A stretch of 55,707 bases of DNA from Yaniella flava (lineage in GTDB: Bacteria > Actinomycetota > Actinomycetes > Actinomycetales > Micrococcaceae): assembly GCF_039529295.1 (NCBI RefSeq), contig NZ_BAAAMN010000072.1:1-55707 (forward strand). The letters run 5' to 3'. This document shows positions 51,410-55,707 of this stretch, in pieces (within the stretch, counting starts at the first letter, position 1; every line of letters starts with the position of its first letter). Under the pieces are notes generated by a model, which saw only the letters and a list, made by a program, of their open reading frames with translations, ran no database searches and was not told the DNA's origin. A program made the translations under genes and the position numbers.

Positions 51410-52795
51410 ATGCTGACCCCCGTGCTGCTTCTGTTGCTTGGCATTGTTGTGATCCTGGTGATCATCGCAGCCAACGGCTACTTTGTCGCCCAAGAATTCG
51501 CGTATATGTCTGTGGACCGGGCACAGCTCACCGCGCAAGCAGACGAGGGCGATGCATCAGCTAAGCAGGCGTTAAAAGTCACCCGCCGGACCTCATTTAT
51601 GCTCTCTGGGGCCCAACTGGGAATCACGGTGACCGGCCTGCTGGTCGGTTATGTCGCCGAACCGCTGGTCGGTCAGAGCCTGGGGACATTGCTCGGCGGC
51701 GTCGGTGTGCCACCAGCCGTCAGCATTTCGATCGGTACGGTGGTGGCTCTCGGGCTCTCAACCGTGGTCCAGATGATCTTCGGGGAGCTCTACCCAAAGA
51801 ACCTGGCCATCGCCAACCCCGGACCCCTGGCGCGGGGGCTAGCCAGATCCACAAATATTTACCTAGGCATCTTCGGATGGCTCATCACCATCTTCGATCA
51901 TGCCGCCAACGGCTTGCTCCGGCTTTTGCGCATCCAACCCGTCGAAGACCTCGATAGTAGCGCCAACGCCAGCGACCTCCAACACATCGTGTCTGACTCT
52001 CGGGAATCCGGACATTTGGAAGACCACCTGTCGCTGATGCTGGATCGCATTATCGACTTCCCACAGCGCGACGTGGAGCACGCGATGGTGCCGTGGGCCA
52101 AGACCGACACCGTCGATTCGGATACGACCATCGGCGAGGTCCGCGCCAGAATGGCAGTGGCACACACACGGTATGCGGTACTGGGCGAAGATGATGAACC
52201 CATCGGAGTGGTACACCTGCTCGATGTACTGGGCTCATCGTCGACACCGGATGAACCGGTCGTCACCATCATGCGAGACCCGGTCATTGTGCCCATGGTC
52301 ATGATGTTGCCCCAAGCCCTAGAGCGGCTCTTGGAAGCCGAAGAGGAATTTGCCTGCGTCATCGATGAATACGGTGGTTTGGCAGGAATTCTGACGATCG
52401 AAGATCTCGCCGAAGAAGTCGCCGGTGAACTCACAGACGAACACGACGTCGAGATCCCCACAACAATCGAACCCCAGGGGAGCCAAACATGGAAAGTTGC
52501 CGGCGATCTACCAATCGATGAGGTAGAACGTGAGATTGGCCAGCGTCTGCCCCGTGGTGACTACGAAACGGTTGCCGGCATGCTCATCGCCTACCTGCAA
52601 GATCTGCCAAAAGTTGACCAATCTATTCGGATGGAACTACCGCAGATGCCTTCGGATCTCATTCGTGATGAACCCTTGGCCCGATACCTTCATGTCAGCG
52701 TGCTAGGCCTGGATAAACGAGTGCCCACACTGGTTGAAATGTCGCTGGAGTCCGTCAGTGATGACGCTACGTCGCAGGAGGAGGTCCAGAAATGA
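51410..52795 (+). CDS. CNNM/CBS/CorC-type membrane protein (TlyC/HlyC-like)
   Basis: A 461-residue protein with the CNNM transmembrane domain (about 1-195), two CBS motifs (about 210-330), and the CorC/HlyC C-terminal domain (about 350-440), with IEDLAEEVAGELTDE as the typical linker. Such proteins are magnesium exporters or regulators of metal transport. The historical name haemolysin is misleading. It is translationally coupled (ATGA) to the following shorter paralogue. Confidence 0.88.
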   Translation: MLTPVLLLLLGIVVILVIIAANGYFVAQEFAYMSVDRAQLTAQADEGDASAKQALKVTRRTSFMLSGAQLGITVTGLLVGYVAEPLVGQSLGTLLGGVGVPPAVSISIGTVVALGLSTVVQMIFGELYPKNLAIANPGPLARGLARSTNIYLGIFGWLITIFDHAANGLLRLLRIQPVEDLDSSANASDLQHIVSDSRESGHLEDHLSLMLDRIIDFPQRDVEHAMVPWAKTDTVDSDTTIGEVRARMAVAHTRYAVLGEDDEPIGVVHLLDVLGSSSTPDEPVVTIMRDPVIVPMVMMLPQALERLLEAEEEFACVIDEYGGLAGILTIEDLAEEVAGELTDEHDVEIPTTIEPQGSQTWKVAGDLPIDEVEREIGQRLPRGDYETVAGMLIAYLQDLPKVDQSIRMELPQMPSDLIRDEPLARYLHVSVLGLDKRVPTLVEMSLESVSDDATSQEEVQK

Positions 52796-53814
52796 CGAAT
52801 CCGTGGATCGTTTTGCTCGTCACGATCGCCATCATTGGCCTCAGCGCGTTCTTCGTGATCATTGAGTTCGCCCTGCTAGGCGCGCGCTCTCACCGACTGG
52901 AAGATAAAGCCGTCACGAGTAAGTCTGCCCGAGCTGCACTGCGGGGCATCAACGAACTGACCATGATGCTAGCCGGGGCACAACTGGGCATCACCGCGTG
53001 TACCTTTGCTCTGGGGGCGATTACCAAACCGGCAGTCGATGCTTGGCTCTCGGTACCTTTGCAGGCCACTGGGTTGCCAGGTTGGCTGACAGGCGGTGCA
53101 TCGTTTGTGCTGTCGCTGCTGATCGTCACCTTCTTGCACCTGGTCGTCGGTGAGATGGCCCCTAAATCCTGGGCCATCGCCCACCCCGAGCGCGCGGCAC
53201 TCACCATCGGTTTGCCAGCACGTGGCTTTGTCAAAGTGTTTGCTCCACTATTACGCTGGATCAACTCGATTGCCAACCGTCTCGTGGCAGCCTCCGGTGT
53301 TGAACCCGTAGACCGGGCCGCAGTGGGTGGCCGAGACGCCGCAACCATCCGCCGACTCGTCGAACACTCAGCCAACGTCGGAGCATTGGAAGACAAGGTC
53401 GGCGCCCCGATCTCTGGCGCGCTCGAACTGGAAACACTGCAGGTGGAAGATCTCATCGCCCCTGACAATCCGCCCGCACAAGTCACCGCGGGCCAGACCG
53501 TCGCTGACCTGCAACACGCTGCACGCCGATCAGGGCACATGCGTATTCTCGTCAATAACGGCGACGACGCACCGGGGGTGATCCACGTTCGTGACACACT
53601 ACTGGAACCCGCAGAACGTACCGTTGATGCGCTTGGTCGCGCGGCCTTCGTCGTGCCCGTAGGAACTCCAGTCCACGAAGCCATGGCGCAGATGCGCCGG
53701 TCAAGCGAGCAGCTTGCCGTCGTGGTCGATGACGCAGGCCACTTCCGCGGTATTATCACGTTCAACGATGCCGTGCGCCGCTTATTGCCACGTGACGAAG
53801 CAACCGCGGGCTAA
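52792..53814 (+). CDS. second CNNM/CBS membrane protein
   Basis: A 340-residue paralogue of the preceding gene, containing the CNNM domain and CBS pair but no CorC-type C-terminal domain. Shared segments include AGAQLGITACTFALGAITKP and VGEMAPKSWAIAHPE. Tandem pairs of long and short members are usual in actinobacteria and may form a heteromer. It overlaps the convergent response regulator by 4 bases. Confidence 0.88.
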   Translation: MTNPWIVLLVTIAIIGLSAFFVIIEFALLGARSHRLEDKAVTSKSARAALRGINELTMMLAGAQLGITACTFALGAITKPAVDAWLSVPLQATGLPGWLTGGASFVLSLLIVTFLHLVVGEMAPKSWAIAHPERAALTIGLPARGFVKVFAPLLRWINSIANRLVAASGVEPVDRAAVGGRDAATIRRLVEHSANVGALEDKVGAPISGALELETLQVEDLIAPDNPPAQVTAGQTVADLQHAARRSGHMRILVNNGDDAPGVIHVRDTLLEPAERTVDALGRAAFVVPVGTPVHEAMAQMRRSSEQLAVVVDDAGHFRGIITFNDAVRRLLPRDEATAG

Positions 53815-54413
53815 ATCCACCCCTGCTCCCAGGCATATTGCGAAGCCTCGGCGCGAGTATTGACTCCGAGTTTTTGCATAGCCGTCGAGAGGTAATTTCG
53901 CACGGTGCCGTGTGCCAGGCTCAAGTGTTCGGCGATGTGCGCGACCGATGCGGCATCACGACCGGCGCGCAGTACATCCAGCTCACGGTCGGTCAAAGGA
54001 CATTGCGTCGCGGATAATGCGGTGGCAGCAATATCTGGATCCACATAGCGCCGTCCGGTCATTACCTCGCGGAGCACATCGGCTAGCCGTTCCACCGGGG
54101 TCGATTTCGGCACGAAACCCGATACCTTTTCGGCCAATGCTCGGCGCAACACTCCGGGGCGTGCATGCCGGGTACAGATCACAACTTTGGTTGCGACCGT
54201 TCGAGAAATTTCTCTGGCGGCTTCCACACCGTCGAGTCCGGGCATCTCCAAATCTAAGACGCACACATCAGGGTTGAGCTGTTGTGCAGCCTCCACCGCG
54301 GCACGACCATCTTCCACTCCGGGGAGTACCTCAATATCGTCCTCCATGCCCAACAGTGTTTCCATAGCGGTGCGGATCATCGTCTCGTCATCGGCGATTA
54401 GAACGCGGATCAT
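53811..54413 (-). CDS. NarL/LuxR-type response regulator
   Basis: A 200-residue response regulator. Receiver residues 1-120 have the phospho-acceptor D54 in DVCVLDLEMPGLDG, preceded by the DD pair at 8-9. The C-terminal HTH (about 137-195) has LTDRELDVLRAG and HGTVRNYLSTAMQKLGV. It is the partner of the kinase with which it shares a TGATG junction. Its target genes are not obvious in this window, and may lie to the right. Confidence 0.93.
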   Translation of the reverse strand: MIRVLIADDETMIRTAMETLLGMEDDIEVLPGVEDGRAAVEAAQQLNPDVCVLDLEMPGLDGVEAAREISRTVATKVVICTRHARPGVLRRALAEKVSGFVPKSTPVERLADVLREVMTGRRYVDPDIAATALSATQCPLTDRELDVLRAGRDAASVAHIAEHLSLAHGTVRNYLSTAMQKLGVNTRAEASQYAWEQGWI

Positions 54414-55510
54414 CAGGTGGCATCCTCAACAACGTGTGGGAGTATCGCCTGCAGTGTAAACATATTCTGCTCCTGATCAGTGTGCAACGCGCCTCCAGCC
54501 TGTTCAAAGCGTGTGCGTAACCCATCGAGCCCGGTGCCCTGGGTATGTTCAGTCGGCTCGGATGGCCTGGCTGCGCCATCGTTGCGAATCTTCAGATGCA
54601 GAGCGTCATCGGTGGTGAGCTCAATGGTCACGTGGTGGGCCTGAGCGTGCCGCAGAATATTCGTCGTGGCCTCACGGACCATGAAGCCCAGCAGTCTATT
54701 CGACTCCTTGATGCGGCTGTCTACCGCGGGCTCATCAGCATGCACTGTGGTCGTCACGCCGGCCGCTTCCAGTACGTCTTTGGCATTTTCCAGTTCGTCG
54801 CTCAATGAGACAACGCGGAGATCTCGGACGAGTTGGCGGGTTTCCAACTGTGCCTGCTCTGCCACAGACCGAACCTCACGAATTGCATCTTGTGCAGCCT
54901 GCTGGTGCTGGGCTGTGTCAGAAGCCAAGAATCGATCGGCCAGTTCGGCCTTCAACGCGATGACTTGGAGATGGTGACCTTGAATATCGTGCACGTCAGA
55001 GGCGAACCGTAACCGTTCTCTGGCAACCGCGAGTTGACCGCTAACAGTCCGTGCTTCATCGAGTCGGACGATCAGGCGCCAGAACCAGGCAGAAAACACG
55101 AAGGTCGACGGGGTCAGCACGACGTAGAAGACGAGACTGATCAAAAATTGGGCGTTGAAGAAGGCGGCTGTACCGGGGTTCAACACACCGTGCAATATGA
55201 GCAGCAGGACCCCAATGGCCAGTACCAGGAGTCGTTGGCGAGATCTCAGCAGTGCCAGCATGATGCTGAGCATCATCCACAACGGTATTGCGCCGTAGAG
55301 CGTGGCGCCCGGGATAAACACCGTCACGACCCGGCACAGCGCCGGTACCGCGAGCAGGGCTGCGGTGACGCGAAATGCTGGCCAACCGAAACCATAGTGG
55401 TCTCGAAGCAACCAGGAAGCGTATACACATGGGACAGCACTGCTGATATACAGCCCAAGCACCACCACGGACTGCCAGGTGGGACCATCAAGTGATGAAA
55501 TTAATGCCAC
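54413..55510 (-). CDS. sensor histidine kinase (HisKA_3 type)
   Basis: A 365-residue kinase. About four to five hydrophobic helices (12-148) form a sensor without an extracytoplasmic domain, as in kinases that sense the membrane or an ABC transporter. The H-box is FASDVHDIQGHHLQ (H174), the N-box REATTNILRHAQAHHV and the G-box GTGLDGLRTRFEQAGG. The start is taken at 55510. Its stop overlaps the response regulator ATG (TGATG). Confidence 0.92.
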   Translation of the reverse strand: MALISSLDGPTWQSVVVLGLYISSAVPCVYASWLLRDHYGFGWPAFRVTAALLAVPALCRVVTVFIPGATLYGAIPLWMMLSIMLALLRSRQRLLVLAIGVLLLILHGVLNPGTAAFFNAQFLISLVFYVVLTPSTFVFSAWFWRLIVRLDEARTVSGQLAVARERLRFASDVHDIQGHHLQVIALKAELADRFLASDTAQHQQAAQDAIREVRSVAEQAQLETRQLVRDLRVVSLSDELENAKDVLEAAGVTTTVHADEPAVDSRIKESNRLLGFMVREATTNILRHAQAHHVTIELTTDDALHLKIRNDGAARPSEPTEHTQGTGLDGLRTRFEQAGGALHTDQEQNMFTLQAILPHVVEDAT

Positions 55511-55678
55511 AGAAGCTACGGAGGCAATACCCGCGAGCGCGTGCGCCGACTATTCGATCGCTACGGTATTCCCGGTGTCACGCTGTTCGGCATGCTCTTT
55601 GTCTCCACGCATTTCATCGCGGTCGCACTCGTGTCTTTTGGGGCTCTTCGGAATTTTGGGTGTAGATCGGTTTGGTGA
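55505..55678 (+). pseudogene. fragment of a small multidrug export protein gene
   Basis: An open frame beginning after the TAA at 55502 and ending with a TGA at 55676 reads RERVRRLFDRYGIPGVTLFG, then MLFVSTHFIAVALVSFGALR. This matches the mid-part of the small multidrug export protein family (COG2426-like, DedA-like size), but the N-terminal part and the final two helices are missing. No start codon with a ribosome site is present. I read it as a decayed remnant, and the family name rests on residue pattern. Confidence 0.4.
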
Positions 55679-55707
55679 CCGGGGTGTGTTGAAGGCATAA
55701 AAAAGTC

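Noticed and set aside
1..55707. Insertion sequences, prophage, CRISPR array, rRNA or tRNA genes
   Set aside because: No transposase or integrase gene, terminal repeat, repeated spacer array, tRNA-like cloverleaf or rRNA sequence was seen on either strand. Phage-holin-like at 20264 is a common chromosomal family, not a prophage sign.

Overview
This window looks like chromosomal DNA from a mid-GC actinobacterium. The nearest match in style is the Micrococcaceae (a Yaniella- or Enteractinococcus-like organism), but the genus is inferred from gene content and not proven. Signs are the actinobacterial families present (a CC-terminal small protein beside cstA, a Sap/GAP-type membrane protein, DUF3817, an ArsA-like orphan ATPase, a long-N-terminus RlmN), GTG/TTG starts, and many ATGA or TAATG start-stop overlaps. 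No rRNA, tRNA, insertion sequence, prophage, plasmid origin or CRISPR array was seen. Most of the window is metabolic chromosome rather than an island.

Layout. 1-6600 (mostly minus): remnant of a VbhA-like antitoxin at the left edge, aconitase, an RraA-family protein, then a DUF779 / GAF-regulator / aldehyde dehydrogenase cluster. 6691-9575 (plus): rlmN with a tiny membrane protein, and a glutaryl-CoA-dehydrogenase-like acyl-CoA dehydrogenase. 9690-14900: small stress-type genes (52-aa membrane protein, ChaB-like protein, SDR), two membrane proteins (CPBP protease, GAP family), a divergent AAA ATPase with an altered Walker B, and an Lrp regulator divergent from a ThDP enzyme. 16650-20700: purB, a translationally coupled pair of a WXG-like small protein and an alpha/beta hydrolase, and a YvlD/holin-like protein. 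20733-26000: an aromatic-ring monooxygenase divergent from an IclR regulator with two matching palindromic operators between them, an aminotransferase and a DadA-like oxidase. 26366-30649: a four-gene 2-oxo acid dehydrogenase operon (E1a, E1b, E2, alpha/beta hydrolase). 30721-33834: zinc-binding small protein and CBS protein, then a one-lobe binding-protein lipoprotein coupled to a CDF-type transporter. 33943-42369: argG, a BCCT osmolyte transporter, a benzaldehyde-dehydrogenase-like enzyme, a GlcG/HbpS protein and a formaldehyde-dehydrogenase-like zinc ADH. 42431-49017: MFS exporter, cstA / CC-terminal small protein / ArsA-like ATPase, PadR plus membrane protein, M50 protease. 49205-55678: citrate transporter, lipoate-ligase-like protein, a pair of CNNM/CBS membrane proteins, a NarL-type two-component system, and a decayed fragment of a small multidrug export gene.

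Together the genes describe a heterotroph that oxidises aromatic acids, aldehydes, amino acids and branched-chain or other 2-oxo acids, feeds them to the TCA cycle, and imports citrate, pyruvate/peptides and compatible solutes. The least described items are four coupled cassettes or variants: the lobe-I-only binding lipoprotein with a CDF protein (31768-33299), the WXG-like protein with a Ser-Asp-His hydrolase (18268-20267), the cstA/CC-protein/ArsA-like ATPase set (43951-46933), and the AAA ATPase whose Walker B glutamate is valine (13421-14410).
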